In this document: in pieces, positions 34,804 to 44,747 of the stretch
How positions within the stretch are numbered: position 1 is the stretch's first letter
Layout of the letters: each line of letters begins with the position of its first letter
DNA from: Bacteroidaceae bacterium
Lineage (GTDB): Bacteria; Bacteroidota; Bacteroidia; Bacteroidales; Muribaculaceae
Length of the DNA: 64,000 nucleotides
NCBI GenBank assembly: GCA_021768245.1
Contig: JAETNO010000004.1
Location: 1-64,000 of the forward strand
Direction of reading: 5' to 3'
Position numbers and translations under genes: made by a program
Notes under the pieces: generated by a model
Databases searched by the model: none
Told to the model about the DNA's origin: nothing
The model's input: only the letters and a program-made list of their open reading frames with translations

Positions 34804-36678
34804 TTATCTTGCTATGAACTTCTTGCCGTCGCGGATATAGACACCAGGAGCGAGAGGTTCACGGACTTCAACACCCATAAGGTTATAAATCTTACCGTCA
34901 GAAGGACGTTCAGACGGATTGATTACGATATCCTCAATCCCTGAACTTTCACCGTAGACCTGAGTTCCGGTAAGAAGAGTTCCGCCTTGGTTTCCACCCT
35001 CCATGATGTGTGCGACCAAGGAATTCATGTATTCCTCAAGATAGGTATATCCTGAAGCCGCAATCTCATTGCCATCCTCGGCATTGTCGGGGTTGAGACC
35101 GTTTTCGCGTTCCCAAACGTCAGGAATACCATCGCCGTCAGTATCGAGGAGAGCCTCCTTGCTTTCAAGTTTCGGCCATCCTTTTGAACCATCTGCATAA
35201 ACCACATCGTCCTGAGAGTTAATCAAGCCATTGCGCGTAAAAAGGGTCTTACCCTCACGACATTCATCGACGAGCATTACGTCATATTCATCGCGATGGA
35301 GACTCGCCCCGGCGTATTCAAGGACACGCTCATAAGCATCAGCCGCACTATGGGTAGTGGTATATAGGAATTCCAGAGGGGCTTCACGTTTCAAGCCATT
35401 CTTCACGACGTTGTTCTCTCCAGGGAAGACACGGTCACATTCATATGAACTGAACTGATTGTAGATACCGTTTGCCCAGTTGTCCTCATCGACCTGGGGA
35501 TATTTAGTATTAGTATTGCCATCGACAAAGAATGTACCATACTTATGAACCATAGGCCACCAATCGTTACCGGTAATCTTAATGGGAGTTCCCTCAAAAT
35601 CACAGGTCATGGCCTCCATGTCTACACGACAGTAAACTGTCCTGGCAGGAACATCATCTTTTTTAGGCACAGGAACACGCAAGTCTATAGTAGCATCAGA
35701 ATTAACCCTTATACCTATATTATTTGCAGGAATACCACTTATGCCAGTGGTTTTATACAAATCATTGATAAATGCCGTTTTGTTAAAGCAATACTCAAAT
35801 GTACGCGCGTCAATTTTGGCTATACGCATGCCCTTATTTCCGGTACTTGTGGCAGCACCCGGCTTGAAATAATTATTCACAATATTGACAGTCATACCTT
35901 CACCACCATATATGGCATTTCCGCCGGGATTATGAATCACATTGTTGCGGAGATCCATGCGCTCATCTTTCTGAGTACCGGGGCGCGGGCCAAGGCGCGG
36001 TGTGCGCGAGCCATGATTGGTCATAAAGTTATGATGGTAGGAAGCACCTGAACCGCCCCAGTTGCCACCATAGCCATGGGCTCCTTTAGAGTGGCCGGCG
36101 TTGACAAGAGAGTGGGAAGCGATACACCATTGAACAGTGATATCACGGCTACCATAAACCGATAGACACTCGTCGATAGACCACGACACAGAGCAATGGT
36201 CAACCATTATATTACGGCCATCCATACCACCAAGACCATCTCCTTCATGAGCTTTATTATTGGTCTTCAAGGCCTCGTTACCAAGACGGAAACGCATGAA
36301 ACGGATGATTGTATTGGGAGCAGAAATCACAAAGGGGAAATTGGCCACACAGACACCATCTCCGGGAGCTGTCTGACCGGCAATAGTTACATTTCCGTTT
36401 TTAAGTTTCAGTTCGCCTTTCAGCATTATAGTACCATCAACGTCAAAAACGATTGTGCGGGCACCGCTCTGATTACAGGCCCAACGGAATGAGCCTTCGG
36501 GAGGATTGGACACTTCATCCTCAAGATTTGTGACATGGTAGACCGCGCCACCGCGACCGCCTGTCACATAACGGCCATAGCCTTCAGCCCCCGGAAATGC
36601 GGGAAGTTTATCTTCCTGAGCAAAACCTACGGCAGAAAAGAGCAAAGCAGCCAAAGTTAAGATTGCAAATCTTTTCAT
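34804..36678 (-). CDS. Secreted pectate-lyase-like protein (polysaccharide lyase family 1)
   Basis: 624 aa with signal peptide (LTLAALLFSAVGFA). It begins with FPGAEGYGRYVTGGRGG, then shows the right-handed beta-helix pattern with IAGQTAPGDGV, NIMVDHCSVSW, and ITVQWCIASHS, typical of PL1 lyases of Bacteroidetes. A calcium-type DTDGDGIPDVWE motif lies near 540. The last ~40 residues (IYNLMGVEVREPL to GVYIRDGKKFIAR) form the short C-terminal domain common on secreted Bacteroidetes proteins. It probably degrades pectin-like glycans outside the cell. No SusC/D genes or other CAZymes flank it, so it is not in a classic utilisation locus. Confidence 0.86.
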   Translation of the reverse strand: MKRFAILTLAALLFSAVGFAQEDKLPAFPGAEGYGRYVTGGRGGAVYHVTNLEDEVSNPPEGSFRWACNQSGARTIVFDVDGTIMLKGELKLKNGNVTIAGQTAPGDGVCVANFPFVISAPNTIIRFMRFRLGNEALKTNNKAHEGDGLGGMDGRNIMVDHCSVSWSIDECLSVYGSRDITVQWCIASHSLVNAGHSKGAHGYGGNWGGSGASYHHNFMTNHGSRTPRLGPRPGTQKDERMDLRNNVIHNPGGNAIYGGEGMTVNIVNNYFKPGAATSTGNKGMRIAKIDARTFEYCFNKTAFINDLYKTTGISGIPANNIGIRVNSDATIDLRVPVPKKDDVPARTVYCRVDMEAMTCDFEGTPIKITGNDWWPMVHKYGTFFVDGNTNTKYPQVDEDNWANGIYNQFSSYECDRVFPGENNVVKNGLKREAPLEFLYTTTHSAADAYERVLEYAGASLHRDEYDVMLVDECREGKTLFTRNGLINSQDDVVYADGSKGWPKLESKEALLDTDGDGIPDVWERENGLNPDNAEDGNEIAASGYTYLEEYMNSLVAHIMEGGNQGGTLLTGTQVYGESSGIEDIVINPSERPSDGKIYNLMGVEVREPLAPGVYIRDGKKFIAR

Positions 36679-36740
36679 GAATTATTGACAATAAGGTTCA
36701 AGTTTTTCAAATATATAGTCACATTGCAAGTATATCTCCG

Positions 36741-36771
36741 CAAAGATAAGGATTTTTAGCGGCAATGTCAA
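36741..36771 (-). promoter_or_regulatory. Promoter of the PL1 gene
   Basis: On the minus strand TTG (36769-36771), a 20-bp gap and TATCTTTG (36741-36748), 62 bp upstream of ATG 36678. Confidence 0.6.
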
Positions 36772-36805
36772 GAGAGGAAACCACTAAAAGCCATTAAATA
36801 AGAGC

Positions 36806-36826
36806 AAAAACAATCTTAGAGATTGC
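36806..36826 (-). terminator. Terminator after pyrF
   Basis: CAATCT (36811-36816) and AGATTG (36820-36825) form a small stem. Read on the minus strand it is followed by five T. It begins immediately after the pyrF stop. Confidence 0.6.
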
Positions 36827-37657
36827 CTAAATCACCCCGTAGGTAGAGAGGAGGATAGTCATATGGTCACGCAGCTTACGCGCTTCGGCCGCTGCGGCAT
36901 CAGCAAAGTCCTCCTTGGTCGATGCATAGATGATTCCACGCGAGGAATTGACCAGCAGACCGCAGTCAGTAGTCATGCCCCACTTCGCGACATCTTCAAG
37001 ACTTCCGCCCTGAGCGCCAACACCCGGAACAAGGAGGAAACTGTCAGGAGCGACACGGCGCACTTCCGAGAACATCGCTCCCTGCGTAGCGCCTACGACA
37101 AACATAAGATTGTCTTTTGTGCCCCATTTCTGAGCGGTTTCAAGCACATGCTCAAAGAGACGGCTACCTGTCATATCAGTAATAAACTGAAAATCACGGC
37201 TACCGGGATTTGAAGTAAGGGCAAGCAGAATCACCCATTTCCCTTCATAATCCATGAAAGGCTTTACACTGTCAAAACCCATATAAGGAGCGACAGTGAT
37301 TGCGTCAACACCCATATTCTCAAAGAAGGCACGCGCATAGAGCGACGAGGTGTTGCCAATATCACCACGCTTGGCATCGGCAATCACAAACTGCTCGGGG
37401 TAGTTCTCACGGATATATTCAACTGTCCGCTCAAGGGATTTCCAACCCTCCGCACCGCGACTCTCATAGAAAGCGCTGTTAGGTTTATAGGCCACACAAT
37501 AAGGCGCGGTAGCGTCGATTATCGCTTTGTTGAAAGCAAAAATCGGATCCTCTTCCGAGAGGAGGTGCTGCGGGATTTTCTTAATGTCAGTGTCGAGTCC
37601 AACACAGAGGAAAGAACCCTTTTTACGAATCTGTTCGATAATAGCTTCTCGATTCAT
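36827..37657 (-). CDS. pyrF: Orotidine 5'-phosphate decarboxylase
   Basis: 276 aa, the long (type 2) form. It contains SFLCVGLDTD near the N-terminus, the catalytic lysine motif IADAKRGDIGNT and LLVPGVGAQGG. It decarboxylates OMP to UMP, the last step of de novo pyrimidine synthesis. It is third in the operon prfA - membrane protein - pyrF, 43 bp after the preceding gene. Confidence 0.96.
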   Translation of the reverse strand: MNREAIIEQIRKKGSFLCVGLDTDIKKIPQHLLSEEDPIFAFNKAIIDATAPYCVAYKPNSAFYESRGAEGWKSLERTVEYIRENYPEQFVIADAKRGDIGNTSSLYARAFFENMGVDAITVAPYMGFDSVKPFMDYEGKWVILLALTSNPGSRDFQFITDMTGSRLFEHVLETAQKWGTKDNLMFVVGATQGAMFSEVRRVAPDSFLLVPGVGAQGGSLEDVAKWGMTTDCGLLVNSSRGIIYASTKEDFADAAAAEARKLRDHMTILLSTYGVI

Positions 37658-37700
37658 ATTATAGTTTTTTTATGTTCTCGTTTATAATTGCTCGAATCAT

Positions 37701-38357
37701 TTATTTATGAAAGACATAGCCACTAAGACTTACATCACAAATACTGTCAGAGCGATAGTTGACAAGCAGACCAATCAAACGGAAATCCACACTGTCTTTT
37801 TTGCCGTAAGCAGCCCTCAGTCTCAGTGTCCGCTTTCCAGTACCCGTACCAGAAAGGCGGCTCAGTTCACTAAGGCTACAGTTAATCACAAATCTATCAG
37901 GATGCAAGGTAATCATGCCGGCACTGTCTATTTTTACTTTTTCATAATAGTGCAAAAACTGTACCCATCCTGAACCATGAGGTATACTTACGAATCTGTT
38001 GTGGTCGTTCATAGCATAGCTAATCTGCCTGTTGCCGTCATAGTGGGATACCTTCAAATCGCTATCCACCTTATCGATTTTAAGCGAGTCGTTACCATCG
38101 GAAGCCTCAACAGAACTACTTGACAAGGAGCCCGTTCTTCTTCCAGATGGTAAATCATATGCCAATTTCTCCAGAAAAGATTTATTCATTAGAAAGGCGT
38201 TTACCCTCATCCCGGCCAGGAATCCGAACAAAGCGCCACCGAACACACACAGCAGCACTATAGCAACCATAAGTCCACTCGAAAGCGACACCCGGTTACC
38301 ACGCTTATGTCCGTCAAAACGGGGAGGGGTTATTTCGGGAGCATTTTCATTATTCAT
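37701..38357 (-). CDS. Membrane-anchored protein of unknown function
   Basis: 218 aa. A ~25-residue cytoplasmic N-terminus precedes one membrane helix with a Gly-rich core (~28-50, LMVAIVLLCVFGGALFGFLAG). A Ser-rich linker and a ~120-residue beta-rich domain without Cys follow, presumably in the periplasm. I do not recognise the family. It lies between prfA and pyrF (gaps of 52 and 43 bp) and is probably co-transcribed with them. Confidence 0.75.
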   Translation of the reverse strand: MNNENAPEITPPRFDGHKRGNRVSLSSGLMVAIVLLCVFGGALFGFLAGMRVNAFLMNKSFLEKLAYDLPSGRRTGSLSSSSVEASDGNDSLKIDKVDSDLKVSHYDGNRQISYAMNDHNRFVSIPHGSGWVQFLHYYEKVKIDSAGMITLHPDRFVINCSLSELSRLSGTGTGKRTLRLRAAYGKKDSVDFRLIGLLVNYRSDSICDVSLSGYVFHK

Positions 38358-38409
38358 GTCTTGGAAGAGAATCGATGAGACATAGTGATATTATGAGCCA
38401 AAGTACTTT

Positions 38410-39519
38410 CTATAGCTCTGCGGCTTTGAGCTTCTCGGCGTTTTCAGCGATGATGAGCTGGTCAATGACATCCTGAATCTCACCATCCATGAAAGCCTGG
38501 AGATTATATATGGTATAGTTTATGCGATGGTCAGTGATGCGTCCCTGCGGATAATTATATGTGCGGATTTTGGCGGAGCGGTCTCCGGTAGACACGAGGG
38601 TCTTACGGCGTGAAGCGATATCGTCAATATACTTCTGATGCTCCTTGTCATATATAAAAGTACGCAGACGGCTCAGTGCGCGTTCCTTATTCTTCGGTTG
38701 GTCGCGGGTCTCCGTACACTCTATCAAAATTTCCTCGGTTTCTCCGGTGTTTGGATTGCGCCACATATAGCGCAGACGCACACCCGACTCCACCTTGTTG
38801 ACGTTCTGTCCGCCGGCGCCACCCGAGCGGAAAGTGTCCCACTTAATCTCACCCTCGTTGATTTCCACATCGAAGGCCTCAGCCTCGGGCAGCACCGCTA
38901 CGGTAGCAGCCGAAGTGTGGACACGTCCCTGAGTTTCCGTAGCGGGCACACGCTGCACACGGTGGACACCGCTTTCATATTTCAGAGTACCATAGACATT
39001 GTCGCCCGTAACCGCCACCACGATTTCCTTAAATCCTCCGGCAGCTCCCTCACTGAAGCTCGTCACAGCGACATTCCATCCCTTCGACTCGCAATATTTC
39101 ACATACATTTTATATAAATCACCGGCAAAGATGGCGGCTTCGTCACCTCCGGTACCACCACGGATTTCCAATATGGCATTCTTACCGTCCTCAGGGTCAG
39201 CAGGAATCAGAAGCAGCTTGATTTCCTCTTCAATAGCGGGAATAGCCTCCATGGCCTCATCAAGCTCGGCTTTCGCCATCTCCCGCAGCTCCGGGTCGCT
39301 TTCCGACGCGAGCACCTCACGGGCTTCGTCGGCATTGCCGAGAAGATTGCGGTAGCGACGGGTTACAGCCGTAAGCTTTTCGAGGTCCTTATATTCCTTT
39401 GTCAGACGTACATAGCGCTTCATATCCTGAATCACCTCAGGGTCGGTGATAAGAGTTCCGACCTCCTCGAAGCGGGCGTCTATGCCGTCAAGACGGCTCA
39501 AAAGAGAATTTTCTGCCAT
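38410..39519 (-). CDS. prfA: Peptide chain release factor 1
   Basis: 369 aa. The GGQ motif lies in RSGGAGGQNVNKVESG, and the codon-recognition segment reads PATETQGRVHTS, the PxT type of RF1 that reads UAA and UAG. Length and the N-terminal helical domain fit RF1 rather than RF2. First gene of the operon; promoter at 39544. Confidence 0.95.
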   Translation of the reverse strand: MAENSLLSRLDGIDARFEEVGTLITDPEVIQDMKRYVRLTKEYKDLEKLTAVTRRYRNLLGNADEAREVLASESDPELREMAKAELDEAMEAIPAIEEEIKLLLIPADPEDGKNAILEIRGGTGGDEAAIFAGDLYKMYVKYCESKGWNVAVTSFSEGAAGGFKEIVVAVTGDNVYGTLKYESGVHRVQRVPATETQGRVHTSAATVAVLPEAEAFDVEINEGEIKWDTFRSGGAGGQNVNKVESGVRLRYMWRNPNTGETEEILIECTETRDQPKNKERALSRLRTFIYDKEHQKYIDDIASRRKTLVSTGDRSAKIRTYNYPQGRITDHRINYTIYNLQAFMDGEIQDVIDQLIIAENAEKLKAAEL

Positions 39520-39543
39520 ATATCAAAGTGGTGTATTATACCG

Positions 39544-39551
39544 CAAAGGTA
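39544..39551 (-). promoter_or_regulatory. -7 box for the prfA operon
   Basis: TACCTTTG on the minus strand, 24 bp upstream of ATG 39519. Confidence 0.5.
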
Positions 39552-39599
39552 CGAAAAAAACGCGAGCATCAAAAATAGCTAAAGTTTTTAAGGAAAACA

Positions 39600-39630
39600 T
39601 TGGCTCAGACAGATAAATTGACTAATTTTG
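39600..39630 (+). promoter_or_regulatory. Promoter of the threonine operon
   Basis: TTG (39600-39602), a 20-bp gap and TAATTTTG (39623-39630), 85 bp upstream of thrA. No leader peptide or attenuator is evident in the short leader. Confidence 0.55.
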
Positions 39631-39715
39631 CCAAATAAAAATAAACAACTGTTCGTAAAGTTAAGCCAAGGCCTCCATTGAGAAGCCACGGCAGATTTTC
39701 CCTTCAAACCCAGTA

Positions 39716-42148
39716 ATGAAAGTATTAAAATTTGGCGGGACATCCGTAGGTTCCGCAAAAGGAATCCTGAATCTCAGGAGCATCGTAGAGGGCCAGAAAG
39801 CGCCCACAGTAGTAGTCGTCAGTGCCCTTGGAGGAGTCACAGACCTTCTTATCACCACAGCCCGCGCGGCTGCTGAAGGCGACGAAAGCTACAAATCACA
39901 TTTCGAGACCATAGTAAAACGTCACCATGATATCATAGGAGAAGTCATTTCAACCGGCAGAGAGGAACTCCGAGCCGAAATCGACTGCCTTCTCGCTGAA
40001 CTTTCATCAATCTATCAGGGGGTCTATCTCATCAGAGACCTCAGCCCCAAGACGCAGGCCGCGATAGTGAGCTATGGCGAGAGACTAAGCAGCAGGATAG
40101 TCAGCCGTCTCATCGCCGGAAGTGTGCTCCACGACTCCCGCTCATTCATAAAAACCGAACGAAAACACGGACGCTCCCTGCTCGACAGCGAACTGACGCG
40201 TCGCCTCGTACTCGAGGAATTCACACCCGGCAAACTCAACGGAAGCATCCACGTCGTGCCGGGTTTCATAAGTTCCGACAAACATTCCGGAGAGGTGACA
40301 AACCTCGGACGAGGAGGAAGCGACTACACAGCCTCGATAATCGCCGCATGTCTCGACGCCGAAGCCCTTGAAATATGGACCGACGTAGACGGCTTCATGA
40401 CAGCCGACCCCCGTGTGATTCCCACGGCCTACACCATAAACACACTCAGCTATGTGGAGGCCATGGAACTATGCAACTTCGGGGCAAAGGTGATTTATCC
40501 TCCGACAATCTATCCCGTCTGCGTAAAGAATATCCCCATATTGGTAAAAAACACCTTTAACCCCGAGGCTAAAGGTACTGTCATACGCAATAAAATCGAA
40601 GACGACCGAAAACCCATCAAAGGCATATCAAGTATCAGCGGGACGGCTCTTATCACAGTGACCGGACTCTCGATGGTAGGTGTAATCGGCGTCAACAGAC
40701 GAATCTTTACGGCCCTCGCGGAAAACGGCATATCCGTGTTCATGGTCAGCCAGGCATCATCCGAGAACTCTACCTCAATCGGTGTCCGCGACCAGGATGC
40801 AGAGGAGGCCATCAATGTGCTCAACCGTGAATTCGCCAAAGAAATCGAAGAAGGTGCCATGTACCCGATGCATGCCGAGTCAGGACTCGCCACAGTGGCC
40901 ATAGTCGGCGAAAACATGAAGCACACGCCGGGCATAGCCGGAAAACTCTTCGGCACACTCGGACGAAGCGGCATAAGCGTGATTGCCTGCGCACAGGGAG
41001 CATCGGAAACAAACATCTCGTTTGTGGTGCCCGGAAACTTCCTCCGCAAATCGCTCAACGTAATCCACGATTCATTTTTCCTGTCGGAATACAAGGAACT
41101 CAACCTCTTCATCTGTGGCATAGGCACTGTCGGCGGCATGCTGATAGAACAAATCCGCTCCCAGCAGGAGAAACTGCGTCAGACCCACAGATTGAAACTC
41201 AACGTAGTCGGCATCGCGTCAAGCCGCCATGCCATCTTCGACCGCGCAGGCATTGACCTCACCGCCTATCGCGACCTCCTTGAGAAAAGCCCTGAAAGCG
41301 ACATAGAGCGTCTGCGCGAAGAAATCGTAGGGATGAACATATTCAACAGCGTCTTTGTCGACTGCACGGCAAGCAGCGACGTGGCAGAACTTTACCAGAC
41401 ACTCCTTGAACACAATATTTCTGTCGTAGCGGCCAACAAAGCCGCCGCGTCAAGCCGCTATGACACCTATCGCCGCCTGAAGGACACAGCCCTGAGCCGA
41501 GGGGTCAAATTCCTATTCGAGACCAACGTTGGCGCCGGTCTGCCAATCATAGGCACAATCAACGACCTCATATCCTCCGGCGACCGAATACTGAAAATCG
41601 AAGCCGTGCTTTCAGGCACACTAAACTTCATATTCAACGCCATATCCGCAGAAACTCCATTTTCGGAGACCGTACGTCTTGCCAAGGAACTCGGATATAG
41701 TGAGCCTGACCCGCGCATAGACCTCAGCGGACACGACGTGGTCAGAAAACTCGTGATTCTAACCCGCGAAGGTGGCTACAAGGCCGAGCAATCGGAAGTG
41801 GAGAAACATCTTTTCATCCCCGAAGACATGTTTAAAGGGAGTCTTGAGGACTTCTGGAAACGCCTTCCCAAACTCGACGCGGATTTCGAAGCCCGACGCA
41901 AAGTGCTCGAATCGGAGGGAAAAAGATGGCGGTTTGTGGCCCGCATGGAAATGGGTCGTATGAGCGTCGGTCTGGAAGCCGTAGACAGCCGCCATCCGTT
42001 CTACGGACTTGAAGGCTCAAACAATATAGTCCTGCTCACCACCGAACGCTACCGGGAATACCCTATGCTCATACAGGGCTATGGAGCCGGTGCCGAAGTG
42101 ACAGCGGCAGGAGTATTCGCCAATATCATGTCGACCGTCAACAACTGA
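39716..42148 (+). CDS. thrA: Bifunctional aspartokinase / homoserine dehydrogenase
   Basis: 810 aa. The aspartokinase domain (MKVLKFGGTSVGSA to ~290) is followed by two ACT domains (~310-455) that normally give threonine feedback inhibition. The homoserine dehydrogenase follows, with Rossmann start LFICGIGTVGGMLIEQI, AANKAA, and GAGLPIIGTINDLISSGD. It catalyses the first and third steps from aspartate to homoserine. It heads an operon with a PGM-like homoserine kinase (7 bp downstream) and thrC. Confidence 0.96.
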   Translation: MKVLKFGGTSVGSAKGILNLRSIVEGQKAPTVVVVSALGGVTDLLITTARAAAEGDESYKSHFETIVKRHHDIIGEVISTGREELRAEIDCLLAELSSIYQGVYLIRDLSPKTQAAIVSYGERLSSRIVSRLIAGSVLHDSRSFIKTERKHGRSLLDSELTRRLVLEEFTPGKLNGSIHVVPGFISSDKHSGEVTNLGRGGSDYTASIIAACLDAEALEIWTDVDGFMTADPRVIPTAYTINTLSYVEAMELCNFGAKVIYPPTIYPVCVKNIPILVKNTFNPEAKGTVIRNKIEDDRKPIKGISSISGTALITVTGLSMVGVIGVNRRIFTALAENGISVFMVSQASSENSTSIGVRDQDAEEAINVLNREFAKEIEEGAMYPMHAESGLATVAIVGENMKHTPGIAGKLFGTLGRSGISVIACAQGASETNISFVVPGNFLRKSLNVIHDSFFLSEYKELNLFICGIGTVGGMLIEQIRSQQEKLRQTHRLKLNVVGIASSRHAIFDRAGIDLTAYRDLLEKSPESDIERLREEIVGMNIFNSVFVDCTASSDVAELYQTLLEHNISVVAANKAAASSRYDTYRRLKDTALSRGVKFLFETNVGAGLPIIGTINDLISSGDRILKIEAVLSGTLNFIFNAISAETPFSETVRLAKELGYSEPDPRIDLSGHDVVRKLVILTREGGYKAEQSEVEKHLFIPEDMFKGSLEDFWKRLPKLDADFEARRKVLESEGKRWRFVARMEMGRMSVGLEAVDSRHPFYGLEGSNNIVLLTTERYREYPMLIQGYGAGAEVTAAGVFANIMSTVNN

Positions 42149-42155
42149 TGCCGCC

Positions 42156-43394
42156 ATGAAACACCTTATTATATTAGGCGACGGGATGTCGGACCACCCC
42201 ATCGCAAGCCTCGGTGGCAAAACGCCGTTACAGTATGCCAACACCCCTTCGCTCGACCGCATCGCACGCGAAGGGCGCACCGGACTGCTCGTCACTGTGC
42301 CCGACGGCTTCTCTCCGGGGAGCGAGGTCGCTAACACAGCTATACTCGGCTATGACCTCAATGAAGTCTATGAAGGCCGTGGCCCCCTCGAAGCGGCAAG
42401 CATAGGCTACGAAATGGGCCCTGACGACATGGCTATACGCTGCAATATAGTCACCCTCGGCGAAAACGGTGAAATCACCAATCACCATGGCGGACACCTG
42501 ACAACCGCAGAGGGAACGGAACTGATAAACTATCTGAACGACAGACTTGGCGACGAAAGAGTGAAATTCATCCCCGGCATCCAATATCGCCATCTGCTTG
42601 TCATTAAGGGAGGGAACAAGCATATAGCGTGCAATCCTCCACACGACCATCCGGGGGAGCAGTGGAAAGCGCTGATGGTAAAGGCTGAAAACCGGATTGC
42701 CGAAGACGCCGGGCGCATGAGTCCGGAAGAGACTGCCGACTTGCTCAACTCACTGATTCTACGCTCGCAGGAATTGCTTGCATCCCAGCCCCTCAATCTT
42801 CAAAGAAAAGCGGATGGAAAGCTACAGGCCAATTCAATATGGCCATGGAGTCCTGGCTACAGACCGAAAATGAGGACACTTCAGCAGATGTATCCCTCGG
42901 TTAAGAGCGGCTCGGTGATTTCAGCGGTCGACCTTATCAAAGGAATCGGGCACTATGCGGGACTGAAAATCATAGAGGTGCCGGGGGCGACAGGCCTCGC
43001 CGACACGAACTATGAAGGGAAAGCCGCAGCAGCGATAGAAGCACTGCGCACCGATGACTTCGTATTTCTTCATCTCGAGGCAACTGACGAAGCGGGCCAC
43101 GATGGAGATATCGGCCTGAAAATCCGCGCAATCGAATATCTCGACAAACGCATTGCCGAACCAATCCTACGTGAATTGTCGACATGGGATGAGCCGGTAA
43201 GAATCGCCCTGCTGCCTGACCACGCAACCCCCGTGGAACGTAGGATACATCTTGCCGAACCGGTGCCGTTTGCCATCCTCACCCCCGGGGGCGACGCCGA
43301 TGCTGTCGACAGATATGATGAATCTGCATGCTCCGACGGCTCATATGGGACCTTGCATCTCCGGCAGTTCATGGAAACATTTATGAAAGACTGA
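42156..43394 (+). CDS. Phosphoglycerate-mutase-like protein, proposed homoserine kinase
   Basis: 412 aa of the cofactor-independent phosphoglycerate mutase/alkaline phosphatase fold (ApgM branch). The start IILGDGMSDHP carries the metal-binding Asp; the GSEVANTAILGYDL motif contains the Ser that is phosphorylated in mutases; LEATDEAGHDGD and LPDHATP supply further metal ligands. Its position between thrA and thrC, with no GHMP-type thrB here, matches the family proposed to phosphorylate homoserine in Bacteroidetes and Deltaproteobacteria. Automatic annotation often calls it phosphoglycerate mutase, which I consider less likely in this operon. Confidence 0.85.
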   Translation: MKHLIILGDGMSDHPIASLGGKTPLQYANTPSLDRIAREGRTGLLVTVPDGFSPGSEVANTAILGYDLNEVYEGRGPLEAASIGYEMGPDDMAIRCNIVTLGENGEITNHHGGHLTTAEGTELINYLNDRLGDERVKFIPGIQYRHLLVIKGGNKHIACNPPHDHPGEQWKALMVKAENRIAEDAGRMSPEETADLLNSLILRSQELLASQPLNLQRKADGKLQANSIWPWSPGYRPKMRTLQQMYPSVKSGSVISAVDLIKGIGHYAGLKIIEVPGATGLADTNYEGKAAAAIEALRTDDFVFLHLEATDEAGHDGDIGLKIRAIEYLDKRIAEPILRELSTWDEPVRIALLPDHATPVERRIHLAEPVPFAILTPGGDADAVDRYDESACSDGSYGTLHLRQFMETFMKD

Positions 43395-43408
43395 CAAAAA
43401 GCGAAATC

Positions 43409-44716
43409 ATGAAATATTACAGCACCAATCATACAGCACCGCAGGCATCGCTCGAGGAAGCGGTGGTCAAAGGTCTGGCCTCCGACCGCGGACTCTTCAT
43501 GCCTGAAAACATAAAACGTCTCCCTGCAGAATTTTTCGAGAACATCGAAAAGCTCACGTTTCATGAGATAGCCTGCACGGTAGCCGAAGTATTTTTCGGC
43601 GAAGACATTCCCAAAGAAGATCTTGACAGAATTGTCTGCGACACCCTCGCTTTCGATTGCCCTGTATCCGAGGTGGAACCGACAATCTACAGCCTCGAGC
43701 TCTTCCATGGCCCGACTCTCGCCTTTAAAGATGTGGGGGCCCGCTTCATGGCCCGCTTGCTGCAATATTTCATCAAAGGGAAGACTGACGGTCGTGAGGT
43801 CAACGTGCTTGTCGCTACAAGCGGCGACACCGGCTCTGCTGTGGCCAACGGTTTCCTTGGAGTAGAAGGAATCCATGTCTACGTGCTCTATCCTAAAGGC
43901 AAGGTAAGCCCTATCCAGGAATGTCAGTTCACCACCCTTGGACGCAACATCACAGCCGTCGAAGTCGATGGAGTGTTCGACGATTGCCAAAGGCTCGTGA
44001 AAAGCGCGTTTATGGACAGCGAACTCTGCGGAAAGATGATACTGACATCGGCCAACTCCATAAACGTTGCCCGTTTTCTCCCCCAGGCTTTCTATTATTT
44101 CAATGCCTACGCAAGGATGAAAGCCCTCGGAAAGGCCGGCCGCCTTGTGGTCAGTGTCCCGAGCGGGAACTTCGGTAACATCACCGCCGGACTTTTCGCC
44201 CACCGTATGGGGCTCCCCATACATCGCTTCATCGCAGCCAACAACGCTAACGATATATTCTATAATTATCTACTTTCAGGCCTCTACAAGCCTAAAGCGA
44301 GCGTTCAGACCATTGCAAACGCCATGGACGTGGGCGACCCGAGCAATTTTGTCCGCATCCTCGACCTTTACGGAGGTGACCACGGACGTATAAGCTCACT
44401 CATAAGCGGCGCAAGCTACAGCGACACCCAAATCCGTCAGACAATGAAGGATTGCTATGACAATACAGGGTATATCCTCGACCCCCATGGGGCATGTGGC
44501 TACCGTGCCCTGAAAGAAGGTCTTTGCGAAGGGGAGACCGGAGTTTTCCTCGAGACAGCCCATCCCGCGAAATTCAAGGAAACGGTCGAAGCCGCAATCA
44601 ACGATAGTGTCACCATCCCCGACAGGCTTGCAGCCTTCATGAAAGGAGATAAACTGTCAGTGGATATGACATCAGATTTCAATGATTTCAAGGCTTTCCT
44701 TCTCAGTCGACAATAA
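43409..44716 (+). CDS. thrC: Threonine synthase
   Basis: 435 aa from ATG 43409, where MKYYSTNHTAPQASLEEAV matches the family start; an earlier in-frame ATG at 43328 overlaps the preceding gene. The PLP-binding lysine is in TLAFKDVGARFMA, and the SGDTGSAVANGF and PSGNFGNITAG motifs bind the cofactor phosphate. It converts O-phosphohomoserine to threonine. Last of the three threonine genes, 14 bp after the kinase. Confidence 0.95.
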   Translation: MKYYSTNHTAPQASLEEAVVKGLASDRGLFMPENIKRLPAEFFENIEKLTFHEIACTVAEVFFGEDIPKEDLDRIVCDTLAFDCPVSEVEPTIYSLELFHGPTLAFKDVGARFMARLLQYFIKGKTDGREVNVLVATSGDTGSAVANGFLGVEGIHVYVLYPKGKVSPIQECQFTTLGRNITAVEVDGVFDDCQRLVKSAFMDSELCGKMILTSANSINVARFLPQAFYYFNAYARMKALGKAGRLVVSVPSGNFGNITAGLFAHRMGLPIHRFIAANNANDIFYNYLLSGLYKPKASVQTIANAMDVGDPSNFVRILDLYGGDHGRISSLISGASYSDTQIRQTMKDCYDNTGYILDPHGACGYRALKEGLCEGETGVFLETAHPAKFKETVEAAINDSVTIPDRLAAFMKGDKLSVDMTSDFNDFKAFLLSRQ

Positions 44717-44747
44717 AAATTCAATACTAACCAAAAACACGTATATC

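Noticed and set aside
42156..43394. Glycolytic phosphoglycerate mutase
   Set aside because: The fold fits, but its place between thrA and thrC without a thrB favours the homoserine kinase proposal.
43328..43408. N-terminal extension of threonine synthase
   Set aside because: It overlaps the upstream gene by 67 bp; the family N-terminus begins at ATG 43409.
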